A DNA stretch of 6,269 bases, taken from contig CANLED010000137.1 of NCBI GenBank assembly GCA_947489175.1, positions 1 through 6,269 on the forward strand. Reading direction: 5' to 3'. Numbering within the stretch: the stretch's first letter is position 1; the number at the start of each line of letters is the position of its first letter. The translations under genes and the position numbers were made by a program. Below the pieces are notes generated by a model that had not been told where the DNA came from, made no database searches, and saw only the letters and a program-made list of their open reading frames with translations. This document shows, in pieces, positions 1 to 6,269 of this stretch. This DNA comes from Chitinophagaceae bacterium (GTDB taxonomy: Bacteria > Bacteroidota > Bacteroidia > Chitinophagales > Chitinophagaceae).

Positions 1-135
1 CTTATATTAATGTTTCTTGTTTTTGTAAATTCACTTGTATTATTGATAGGATTTGAATTGAATGTAAGCATCAACTCTTTAAAAAGTATCGCGGCAAAAA
101 GAAAAAAACATCATCATTATGACGAACAAACCTAG
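1..135 (+). CDS. C-terminal end of a membrane protein, probably YihY/BrkB family (5' end outside window)
   Basis: Reading frame 1 is open from the first base to a TAG at 133-135, giving about 44 residues. The first ~25 are strongly hydrophobic and contain FVNSLVLLIGFELNVSI, which looks like the last transmembrane helix of YihY/BrkB-family inner-membrane proteins (formerly called ribonuclease BN), where an Asn-Ser, a Gly and an E-L-N-(A/V) cluster are typical. A basic tail (AAKRKK) and three histidines follow, as expected for a cytoplasmic C-terminus. The function of this family is not well established. The gene overlaps the start of the creatininase-family gene by 17 bases in a different frame, which suggests co-transcription. 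Only the tail is visible, so the family call rests on one motif; that this is a membrane-protein C-terminus is more secure than the name. Confidence 0.6.
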   Translation, partial: LILMFLVFVNSLVLLIGFELNVSINSLKSIAAKRKKHHHYDEQT

Positions 136-892
136 GCCATTTATTTTGGCTGAAACAAATTGGAAATCTGTAAAAGAAATTCAATATGATGTAGCGATTC
201 TCCCATGGGGAGCTACAGAAGCACACAACTACCACATGCCCTATGCAACTGATAATTATCAGGTAGATCATATCGCTTATCACAGCGCGGAAGCTGCTTG
301 GAATCAAGGAGCAAAAGTATTGGTGTTGCCAACTATACCGTTTGGTGTAAACACCGGACAATTAGATATCCCCTTTTGTATGAACATGAATCCGAGTACA
401 CAATTAGCGATTCTTAAGGATGTTTGTGATGTATTGGTGAGGCATAAAGTAGGAAAATTGGTTATTTTGAATGGACATGGAGCGAATAATTTTGTGTCGA
501 TAATAAGAGAATTGGCAGGCCTGTTTCCTGATTTATTTGTTTCGGTTGTAAACTGGTTTCAATCAGCCCCCAAGCATGATATATTTGAACAAGCTGGAGA
601 TCATGCAGATGAAATGGAAACAAGTGTCATGCTGCATTTAGCACCAGAATTGTTGTTGCCGCTAGCAGAAGCAGGAGATGGCGCTACAAAAAAGTTTACA
701 CCCAAAGGATATAATGAAGGATGGGCTTGGACACAAAGACCATGGACCAAAATCACTAAAGATACAGGTTCAGGAGATCCTAGTTTAGGAACAGCTGAAA
801 AAGGAAAAATTTTCCTTGATAGGTGCATAGAACATATTTCAACATTTTATGTTGAAATAGCTGGAAAATCAATTGACAATCTTTTAAAATAA
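119..892 (+). CDS. Creatininase-family metal-dependent amidohydrolase
   Basis: A 257-residue protein, the usual length for the creatininase (creatinine amidohydrolase) family of cytoplasmic two-metal enzymes that hydrolyse cyclic or linear amide bonds. No signal peptide is seen. The family signatures are present in order: PFILAETNW near the N-terminus (residues 7-15), the metal-site stretch GATEAHNYHMPYATD (31-45) with E34, H36, H39 and D45, NGHGANN (118-124) with H120, and HADEMETS (162-169) with E165/E167. In Pseudomonas creatininase the segment after the NGH histidine carries a further metal-ligand glutamate; here that place is alanine (A122), so true creatininase activity should not be assumed. 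Relatives include MftE and formamide deformylases, and the substrate cannot be told from sequence. The ATG at 119 is favoured because the family motif begins within ten residues. It starts inside the upstream gene and lies 22 bases before the TonB-dependent receptor, implying an operon. Confidence 0.9.
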   Translation: MTNKPRPFILAETNWKSVKEIQYDVAILPWGATEAHNYHMPYATDNYQVDHIAYHSAEAAWNQGAKVLVLPTIPFGVNTGQLDIPFCMNMNPSTQLAILKDVCDVLVRHKVGKLVILNGHGANNFVSIIRELAGLFPDLFVSVVNWFQSAPKHDIFEQAGDHADEMETSVMLHLAPELLLPLAEAGDGATKKFTPKGYNEGWAWTQRPWTKITKDTGSGDPSLGTAEKGKIFLDRCIEHISTFYVEIAGKSIDNLLK

Positions 893-914
893 TTCATAAC
901 AATAAATCTAGATT

Positions 915-3269
915 ATGCGGTCATTATTAGTCAGTGCCTTATTGATGCTTGCAGTGAATGTTTTTGCACAAGAAAACATAGAAGTATCCTTCAAAATTTC
1001 TAATCCCACTGGAAGCCCCATTTCCAATGCGGAAGTAAGGATTTTGAACATCGAAAAAATGGGAAATAAGGGTGTGGATGGACTCATAACGTTCAATCAA
1101 TTATCAAAAGGAAAATATACCATCGAGATATCCGCAGTTGGATTTTCTACGTTGGTCCAGAAAATCGACATCAACAAAAAGCAAGAGTTTTCAATAACAC
1201 TAGAATATGATTATAAGCAGTTGAGTGATGTTGTGGTAAATGCAACCAAAAAAGAATCTGATTTTTACAGGATACCAAGCGCAGTTACAACATTTGACAG
1301 CAAACAAATTAGGGATTTCAGGATATGGGAAATCGCTGATTTATCTGGTTTGGTACCAAACATGAATTTATCGCAGTCGGGAGACAACAGAAATGTTGCA
1401 TTTATCAGGGGAATAGGAACAACTTCTTATGAACAAGCAGTAGCAACGTATATTGATGGAGTAGCGCAATTCAGTTTGGATACCTATTTGCCACAGTTGA
1501 ATGATATTGCATCTATTGAAATACTAAGGGGACCACAAGGAACATTGTATGGAAGAAATTCGATGGCTGGGGTGATTAACATCATCACAAAAAAGCCAAG
1601 CAATACAACATCATTCAATGCCGATTTGAGTATTGGGGAATTTGGACAAAAGCGTATTAATGGAGCGCTTAGGTTTCCAATTTTAAAAAATAAAATCTTT
1701 GGAAGCGTATCATTGTTGCATGATTTAAAAGATGGTTATTATACCAATGATTTTCTAAAAAAATCATTTGATAAACAAAATCAAACTGGGGTAAATGCGC
1801 AGGTTAAGTATTTAATCAATGATAAATGGACTATGCAATTGGACCATAAAACGTACAAGGCAAAAAATGAAGGAGCATTTCCACTTGTAGGAGATATCAC
1901 TGAATTGTTGAAAAATCCATTTCGCTTGTCACAAAACCTGGTTGCACCCATGAGAGACAATACCAGCAACAGTTCTTTGGTGTTGAAGTACAAAGGAGAG
2001 AAAGTTAATTTGTTTGTTCAGAATTCATGGCAGCAGAATTACCGTTATTATGAGAATACCATTGACGCAGACTTTTCGCCATTTGATATTGTGGGTATTT
2101 TCAACAATTATGGCAAGGATTTCAACAGGGTAAAAGTTTTTACCCAAGAAATAAAGTTGAGTTCTTCAGAAAATGATGATTCAAAGTTTAAATGGGTTGC
2201 AGGCACTTATCTTTATAACCAACAGAATCCAACCAAACAAGCAACTTCGTTTGGAAAAGATGCTGGATTTATAGGAGTTCCAGACAAAAATTTTGCGATA
2301 ATTTCAACTAATTTGTCAACCAACACTGGTTTGGCGTTATATGGAAATGGCGTATTGAATTTAACCAAAAAGTTTGCCATTACGGGTGGATTGAGGATAG
2401 ACAGAGAAAGTAGAAAGATGACTGTTTCAGGAGCTTATGAAAAGCAACCAAATCCAGTGTTTGTAACCAATCCCGATACAACAGGAAAGACAAGTTATTC
2501 TGCGGTATCACCTAAAATAGGGATACAGTATAATAGAACAGAGAACAGCATTTATTATTTAACATACAACAGAGGGTTCAGAACAGGTGGACTAACATCT
2601 ATATCATCAGACCCATCATCAATTCCATTGATAGCTTACAAACCAGAGTATAGCAATACATTTGAGGCTGGTTTAAAAGGAGAACAGCTGAATAAGAGAA
2701 TCAAGTTTGCTTTAGCCGTATTTTACAGCAAGGTAAGCGACATACAAGTACCCTCTTTGGTTTTACCAGACGCCATTACAGTGGTTAAAAATGCGGGCAA
2801 ATTAGAGTCTAAGGGGTTAGAATATGAAATAGCCGCCATACCAGTAAACGGGTTAACAATAAATTATAGTGGAGGGTTAACAGATTCAAGGTATTTGACA
2901 TTTACAACCGGACAAAATGGAGCTCAGGTAGATTTGGCTGGAAAGAGGCAAATTTTTACGCCGGTGTTAACCAATTTGTTGACGATGCAATTTCAGCACA
3001 AGCTGGATAAGAAAGGAAAAGCATCACTGGTGTTAAGGGGTGAGTATAAAATTATGGGAAGGCAGTATTTTGATGTAGCCAATACCATCGAGCAAAAAAT
3101 GTATCGATTGTTGAATTACAAGGCAGGTGTTCAAACAAAGAATGTAGATGTTTTTGTTTGGGTAAGAAATGCAGGCAACACCAAATACATAGATTATGCC
3201 TATGATTTTGGTGCAGCCCACTTGGGTAATCCTAAGGTAGTGGGAGCAACTGTTTCTGTAAAATTGTAA
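915..3269 (+). CDS. TonB-dependent outer-membrane receptor with carboxypeptidase-regulatory-like N-terminal domain
   Basis: A 784-residue outer-membrane active transporter that takes up a ligand using energy from TonB-ExbB-ExbD. Residues 1-18 form a Sec signal peptide with likely cleavage after VFA. Residues ~21-98 are a beta-sandwich CarboxypepD_reg-like domain (PISNAEVRIL, GKYTIEISAVGF), common in Bacteroidota receptors. A TonB-box-like segment, LSDVVVNA, lies at 103-110. The plug domain covers ~115-228 with IRGIGT (164-169), YIDGV (179-183) and RGPQGTLYGRNSMAGVINI (205-223). The remainder is the beta-barrel, with the late VRNAGNTKYIDYAYDFG motif. It is much shorter than SusC glycan importers (about 1000 residues) and no SusD partner follows, so it is more like a siderophore-, cofactor- or small-molecule receptor. 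The chain ends in VSVKL rather than the usual terminal aromatic residue. No clear Shine-Dalgarno site precedes the ATG. The preceding amidohydrolase is probably in the same operon, which hints at the ligand class without identifying it. Confidence 0.93.
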   Translation: MRSLLVSALLMLAVNVFAQENIEVSFKISNPTGSPISNAEVRILNIEKMGNKGVDGLITFNQLSKGKYTIEISAVGFSTLVQKIDINKKQEFSITLEYDYKQLSDVVVNATKKESDFYRIPSAVTTFDSKQIRDFRIWEIADLSGLVPNMNLSQSGDNRNVAFIRGIGTTSYEQAVATYIDGVAQFSLDTYLPQLNDIASIEILRGPQGTLYGRNSMAGVINIITKKPSNTTSFNADLSIGEFGQKRINGALRFPILKNKIFGSVSLLHDLKDGYYTNDFLKKSFDKQNQTGVNAQVKYLINDKWTMQLDHKTYKAKNEGAFPLVGDITELLKNPFRLSQNLVAPMRDNTSNSSLVLKYKGEKVNLFVQNSWQQNYRYYENTIDADFSPFDIVGIFNNYGKDFNRVKVFTQEIKLSSSENDDSKFKWVAGTYLYNQQNPTKQATSFGKDAGFIGVPDKNFAIISTNLSTNTGLALYGNGVLNLTKKFAITGGLRIDRESRKMTVSGAYEKQPNPVFVTNPDTTGKTSYSAVSPKIGIQYNRTENSIYYLTYNRGFRTGGLTSISSDPSSIPLIAYKPEYSNTFEAGLKGEQLNKRIKFALAVFYSKVSDIQVPSLVLPDAITVVKNAGKLESKGLEYEIAAIPVNGLTINYSGGLTDSRYLTFTTGQNGAQVDLAGKRQIFTPVLTNLLTMQFQHKLDKKGKASLVLRGEYKIMGRQYFDVANTIEQKMYRLLNYKAGVQTKNVDVFVWVRNAGNTKYIDYAYDFGAAHLGNPKVVGATVSVKL

Positions 3270-3302
3270 GAGGTGTTTGAAAGTTAACAACGGCTGCACT
3301 AC

Positions 3303-3347
3303 TAAATTCGTTATTTTTTTCGGTTACTTAGGTTAATGACGAATTTA
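3303..3347. repeat. Imperfect inverted repeat, 13-bp stem
   Basis: TAAATTCGTTATT (3303-3315) pairs with AATGACGAATTTA (3335-3347) over 13 positions, one of them a G-U pair in plus-strand RNA, around a 19-base loop. It begins 33 bases after the receptor stop codon. As RNA it could form a weak, AT-rich 3' hairpin protecting or ending the receptor transcript, but no T-run follows the right arm (the T-run is in the loop). A role as an operator or a chance repeat is equally possible. Confidence 0.4.
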
Positions 3348-3430
3348 ATTGGTGATGAAATAAGTGATTTTTTTGTAATTTATAATACGCTGAATATCAT
3401 TACAATACATATTAAGTTATAACCTAATAT

Positions 3431-3463
3431 GACAAAAGCAAGGAAATATTCCTTGCTTTTGTC
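3431..3463. terminator. Perfect 15-bp hairpin, probable bidirectional terminator
   Basis: GACAAAAGCAAGGAA (3431-3445) and TTCCTTGCTTTTGTC (3449-3463) are exact reverse complements separated by a 3-base loop (ATA). The central stem AGCAAGGAA/TTCCTTGCT is preceded by AAAA and followed by TTTT on both strands, so transcripts from either side would end in a stem plus U-run. It sits between the convergent receptor gene (stop 162 bases to the left) and the epimerase gene (stop 195 bases to the right), as expected for a shared Rho-independent terminator. The U-run is short and falls inside the extended stem, which is the main reservation. Confidence 0.75.
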
Positions 3464-3657
3464 GTTTATAAAGTACGTGAAAGACCAACTAGGTTTAGAA
3501 TAACATCTACTTTTTTAGAAAATTCACAAGCGCGGAACTGATTAATATGCTCTCGTTCATAAGAAAAATGAATTAAATAATTGAAAATGAATAAAATACA
3601 TATTATGTAAAAAAATAATAAGTAACCTATGTCATCAAAAAAAACACAATAATCATT

Positions 3658-4692
3658 TTACTTGAACACTTTGTCCTGCATCATCGCTACTCCCAATCCC
3701 GGTTTTGCCCTCGGAACCCATCTATATGACTCCATTTCCAGTCCAACCGCGATGTCTTCGCTCAACAACAACGGTCCATCTGCATCCAAATAATCTACCA
3801 TTGGCGCTAAGTGTGCAAGCGCTGCTGTACCTAATGTACTCTCGTTCATGCATCCGAGCATCACCTTCAAACCGAATCCACGTGCTTTCTTAATCATCTC
3901 CATCGCTGGCGTGATGCCACTGCACTTCGTCAACTTGATGTTGATCCCAGAAAAAACGTCCTTGCATTTATCTATGTCCATCACCCCTACACATGATTCA
4001 TCGGCAATGATGGGTATTGGGGTCATGGATTTCAACTTCGCAGTTCCTTCAAAATCGTCTTTCGCCAAGGGTTGTTCTATCAACTCTATCCCCAACCCTT
4101 CCAACACCGGCAGCATATTTTTCGCTTGCTCTAAACTCCATCCTGCATTGGCATCTATGCGAATGATGGCCGCTGTTTGCTTTCTGATCGCAATCAATTT
4201 CTCCAAATCCCCTTCATCGCCTACCTTGATTTTATATATTGGGGATGGATGTGCTTCGATTTTTTTAAGCATCATCTCCAATGTATCTATTCCTATGGTA
4301 TAATCTGTTTGGGGCGATTTCGTGGGATCGAGGTTCCATAAATCATACAACGGCTTGCGTTTCATCTTCCCATACAAATCCCACCCTGCCATGTCCAATG
4401 CCGAAACTAAAAATGGATTTTTGGGAAACAAATGATGCAGGAAATGCCAAAACCGCTTGGGATCCATAAACGAAAATGATTCCACAAATTTCCTCTTCGC
4501 CTCCAAATCCTCCTGCATTTTTTCTACCGTAATATCATAATAACTGATGGCAGGGGCTTCCCCGTATGACCTGATACCGGGTCCCCAAGTAAGCTCTACA
4601 ACCAATGATTTCTGGTGGGTTTTGGTTCCTTTCGAAATCGTAAATGGATATTGAAAGGGTAGCTCTGAAACTGCGTGCCTTAGTTGTAACAT
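3658..4692 (-). CDS. Dipeptide epimerase (L-Ala-D/L-Glu epimerase type), enolase superfamily
   Basis: A 344-residue cytoplasmic Mg-dependent enzyme of the muconate-lactonizing/dipeptide-epimerase subgroup. Such enzymes invert the alpha carbon of a dipeptide residue, typically converting murein-derived L-Ala-D-Glu to L-Ala-L-Glu so peptidases can degrade it. Key residues are visible: the K-x-K pair K154/K156 (YKIKVG), metal ligands D180 (RIDANAG), E206 (ELIEQP) and D231 (IIADES), the opposite-face catalytic lysine K253 (NIKLTKCSG), and the D303-x-D305 motif (LDADG) that marks dipeptide epimerases by binding the substrate amino group. Length and domain order are complete, with the capping domain at ~1-115 and the barrel after it. 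Exact dipeptide preference is uncertain, since Bacteroidota homologues with other specificities are known. Its ATG is one base after the glucanotransferase stop codon, with a GGAAGAG Shine-Dalgarno-like site inside the end of that gene, so translation is probably coupled. Confidence 0.9.
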   Translation of the reverse strand: MLQLRHAVSELPFQYPFTISKGTKTHQKSLVVELTWGPGIRSYGEAPAISYYDITVEKMQEDLEAKRKFVESFSFMDPKRFWHFLHHLFPKNPFLVSALDMAGWDLYGKMKRKPLYDLWNLDPTKSPQTDYTIGIDTLEMMLKKIEAHPSPIYKIKVGDEGDLEKLIAIRKQTAAIIRIDANAGWSLEQAKNMLPVLEGLGIELIEQPLAKDDFEGTAKLKSMTPIPIIADESCVGVMDIDKCKDVFSGINIKLTKCSGITPAMEMIKKARGFGLKVMLGCMNESTLGTAALAHLAPMVDYLDADGPLLLSEDIAVGLEMESYRWVPRAKPGLGVAMMQDKVFK

Positions 4693-4693
4693 G

Positions 4694-6269
4694 TTATGCT
4701 CTTCCGCTCATTTTAATGTACGATGATAACTCATTGTTGAAGACATCATTTTCTAAAAGATCTTCGATATTGATGTGCATCCTGAATCTCCAATAATGTT
4801 TTGAATCTCCCGGTATATTTATTCTTTCCTCCGATGGCAATGGCAACCTCAACCCTTCATTCATCGCAAACAAATCCTGAAGTTGGAAGATTGACCACAT
4901 GGCGGGTGACCACAAATGCTGTAGCAAAATGGATTTCACCAAGTGTGGTTCGGCAAAATAAGGTGCTGAACCATACTGTCCCAGTTGCTCGTTGTAAAAC
5001 AATTGCGACTGCTTCCTATCCTCTTCCCACCACTCCCTGATGGTACTCATGTCATGCGTTGATGGTGTTACCACCGATAAATATGGAGCATCGGCTGGAT
5101 TGAAAAATGATTTTTCTAATTGCTTGGGCATCCGTTGCACTTCCATGCTCAAGAAACCTATTGAATTCATTACTCCGGGTAGACAAGCAGGCACCAGGCC
5201 GAGGTCTTCACCACAGACAAGCATGTCAGTACTTCTTTTCAAAGCCGGAAGTTTTTCCATCGCTTCCTCTTTCCAAATTTGGTCCTGACGTTGAAAGAAA
5301 TAATCAACGTAAAGATCCCACAAATGCTTCTTAGCATGGTCATCAAGGTGCTTGTATGACAACGTTTCAGCTGCATTGAACCTGAAGTGAAAATGATCGT
5401 GGTGGTCTTCCTCTTTCCAAAGTATTACATTGGAATGTAAGTTGAACAAGAGTTGCTTTAATGACTGATTATCAGCCGTTTCTGGAAGCTCAGCGAAATA
5501 ACTTTCAATCATCCGCTGACTGTGGAACGCAGGCTTGAATCGATAATTTCCTTCATGATGAATTAAAAAATGCTTTAACTCCTTCTCTCTTCCCTGCCCC
5601 ATCTCCCATAAAACAGCATCGGTGATATATGGAGTGCACAAACGATCTGCATCAAAGCCTATCCCCTTTTGTTCAAATTCATGGCGATGAACAGGAATGG
5701 CAGGGACAAAATGACCCATGATGCCTTCAACGGCATGTGCTGGTATCGACCAAATCCTGAAGAAGCCGAGTATATGATCAATTCTAAAGGCATCAAAATA
5801 GTATGACATCTGCTTAAAACGCTGTTGCCACCAAGCATAACCATCTTGTTTCATTGTTTTCCAATTGTAGGTTGGAAATCCCCAGTTTTGTCCTGACACC
5901 GCAAAATCATCAGGAGGTGCACCAGCCTGCATATCAAGGTTATACAATTCCGGCTGCATCCAAGCATCAACTCCATATCTGTGAACCCCAATGGCAATGT
6001 CACCTTTAAGAAGAATGCCGTGTTTATTGGCATAATCATGGGCGCTTTTAAGCTGACAATGCAAATGGTATTGAATGAAAAAATGGAGTGCAATTTTACT
6101 GAAAGAAGCAGCATAATAATCACACAGTTCCTTGATCAATTCTTCATTAAAAACAGCATATTTTCCCCAATCGGCCGGATTTGCAGAACCGTATAAGTCA
6201 CGCAAATAACTGTAAACCGCATAAGGAACCAACCAATATTTATTTTGTTGGAAGAAAGCTTTGTAATCA
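4694..6269 (-). CDS. malQ: 4-alpha-glucanotransferase (amylomaltase, GH77), DPE2-like; 5' end outside window
   Basis: This enzyme moves alpha-1,4-glucan segments between malto-oligosaccharides (or to another acceptor) in cytoplasmic maltodextrin or glycogen metabolism. The frame is open to the window edge. In-frame residues upstream of the TTG at 6230-6232 read DYKAFFQQNKYWLVPYA, a standard GH77 motif, so that TTG is an internal leucine and the gene is truncated here. Visible motifs are GAPPDDF and GQNWGFPTYNW; the nucleophile Asp in FRIDH (bases 5777-5779); the acid/base Glu in GEDLG (5207-5209); and the third catalytic Asp in STHD (5051-5053). Nucleophile and acid/base are 190 residues apart, against about 47 in short bacterial amylomaltases. 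This matches the ~140-residue insertion of plant DPE2-like and Bacteroidota enzymes, which usually carry N-terminal CBM20 starch-binding domains; those would lie outside the window. It is followed after one base by the dipeptide epimerase gene. Confidence 0.93.
   Translation of the reverse strand, partial: DYKAFFQQNKYWLVPYAVYSYLRDLYGSANPADWGKYAVFNEELIKELCDYYAASFSKIALHFFIQYHLHCQLKSAHDYANKHGILLKGDIAIGVHRYGVDAWMQPELYNLDMQAGAPPDDFAVSGQNWGFPTYNWKTMKQDGYAWWQQRFKQMSYYFDAFRIDHILGFFRIWSIPAHAVEGIMGHFVPAIPVHRHEFEQKGIGFDADRLCTPYITDAVLWEMGQGREKELKHFLIHHEGNYRFKPAFHSQRMIESYFAELPETADNQSLKQLLFNLHSNVILWKEEDHHDHFHFRFNAAETLSYKHLDDHAKKHLWDLYVDYFFQRQDQIWKEEAMEKLPALKRSTDMLVCGEDLGLVPACLPGVMNSIGFLSMEVQRMPKQLEKSFFNPADAPYLSVVTPSTHDMSTIREWWEEDRKQSQLFYNEQLGQYGSAPYFAEPHLVKSILLQHLWSPAMWSIFQLQDLFAMNEGLRLPLPSEERINIPGDSKHYWRFRMHINIEDLLENDVFNNELSSYIKMSGRA
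4699..4705 (-). promoter_or_regulatory. Shine-Dalgarno-like site for the dipeptide epimerase
   Basis: On the minus strand GGAAGAG lies six bases upstream of the epimerase ATG, within the last codons of the glucanotransferase gene (its C-terminus is SGRA). The other visible starts at 119 and 915 lack such a clear site. Together with the one-base gap between stop and start, it supports translation of both genes from one mRNA and fixes the epimerase start. Confidence 0.5.

Larger units (their letters stand above)
3270..3657. other. Convergent intergenic region without a recognisable gene
   Basis: This 388-base stretch separates the 3' ends of two convergent operons, so no promoter is required here. 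It is very AT-rich, especially 3560-3657. It holds two inverted repeats, listed separately, and otherwise only short A/T runs. The longest ATG-started frame that I followed (3429-3503, 24 codons) lies across the terminator hairpin and is unlikely to be a gene. I see no tRNA, no known RNA motif and no insertion-sequence end. Confidence 0.7.

Noticed and set aside
20..56. Bacteroidota-type promoter elements (TTTG and TA-rich TTTG) before the amidohydrolase
   Set aside because: The match is imperfect in spacing and in the -7 box, and the stretch lies within the coding end of the upstream membrane protein.
3033..3299. Minus-strand 88-codon frame overlapping the receptor 3' end
   Set aside because: It is antisense to the conserved final barrel strands and lacks any recognisable domain.
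3429..3503. A 24-codon ATG frame in the intergenic gap
   Set aside because: It runs straight through the terminator hairpin, has no ribosome-binding site and no recognisable protein features, so it is most likely chance.
3563..3598. Two similar AT-rich units (GAAAAATGAATTAAATAA-like) side by side
   Set aside because: Low-complexity A/T sequence gives such similarity by chance; there are only two copies and they are imperfect.
3322..3628. GGTTACTTA at 3322-3330 and inverted at 3619-3627, as possible ends of an inserted element
   Set aside because: Nine bases only, no target-site duplication seen and no transposase between them.
3550..3849. 11-base direct repeat CTCTCGTTCAT at 3550-3560 and 3839-3849
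   Set aside because: The second copy encodes conserved residues of the epimerase, flanking bases do not extend the match, and a repeat this short is compatible with chance.
3848..4303. A 151-codon plus-strand frame inside the epimerase gene
   Set aside because: The minus-strand frame has every catalytic motif of a known enzyme family. The antisense frame shows no domain and is explained as its shadow.

Overview
The window looks like a chromosomal segment from a member of the Bacteroidota, possibly a Chitinophagaceae-like lineage (family level is a guess). The reasons are an AT-rich sequence, starts mostly without strong Shine-Dalgarno sites, a TonB-dependent receptor with an N-terminal carboxypeptidase-regulatory-like domain, and a 4-alpha-glucanotransferase of the large DPE2-like type with a long insertion between its catalytic residues. 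All main genes belong to recognisable families. I see no mobile element, CRISPR array, rRNA or tRNA, and no clearly new system.

Left half, plus strand: the window opens inside the last ~44 codons of a membrane protein (1-135) whose tail resembles the YihY/BrkB family. A creatininase-family metal-dependent amidohydrolase (119-892) starts inside that gene, overlapping it by 17 bases in another frame. After 22 bases a TonB-dependent outer-membrane receptor follows (915-3269). The three are probably one transcript whose promoter lies left of the window. A plausible but unproven reading of the last two is import of a small ligand and hydrolysis of an amide or lactam bond.

Middle, 3270-3657: a 388-base gap between convergent genes. 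It holds an imperfect inverted repeat (3303-3347) and a perfect 15-bp hairpin (3431-3463) with A-rich and T-rich flanks, best read as a terminator working in both directions. The rest is AT-rich with no convincing gene.

Right half, minus strand: a 4-alpha-glucanotransferase (GH77, malQ type) enters from beyond the right edge and runs to 4694. One base later a dipeptide epimerase of the enolase superfamily begins (4692 down to 3658). They are almost certainly co-transcribed and translationally coupled, although one handles malto-oligosaccharides and the other murein-type dipeptides. The glucanotransferase is cut by the window: its frame stays open to base 6269, so its real start and N-terminal domains are outside.
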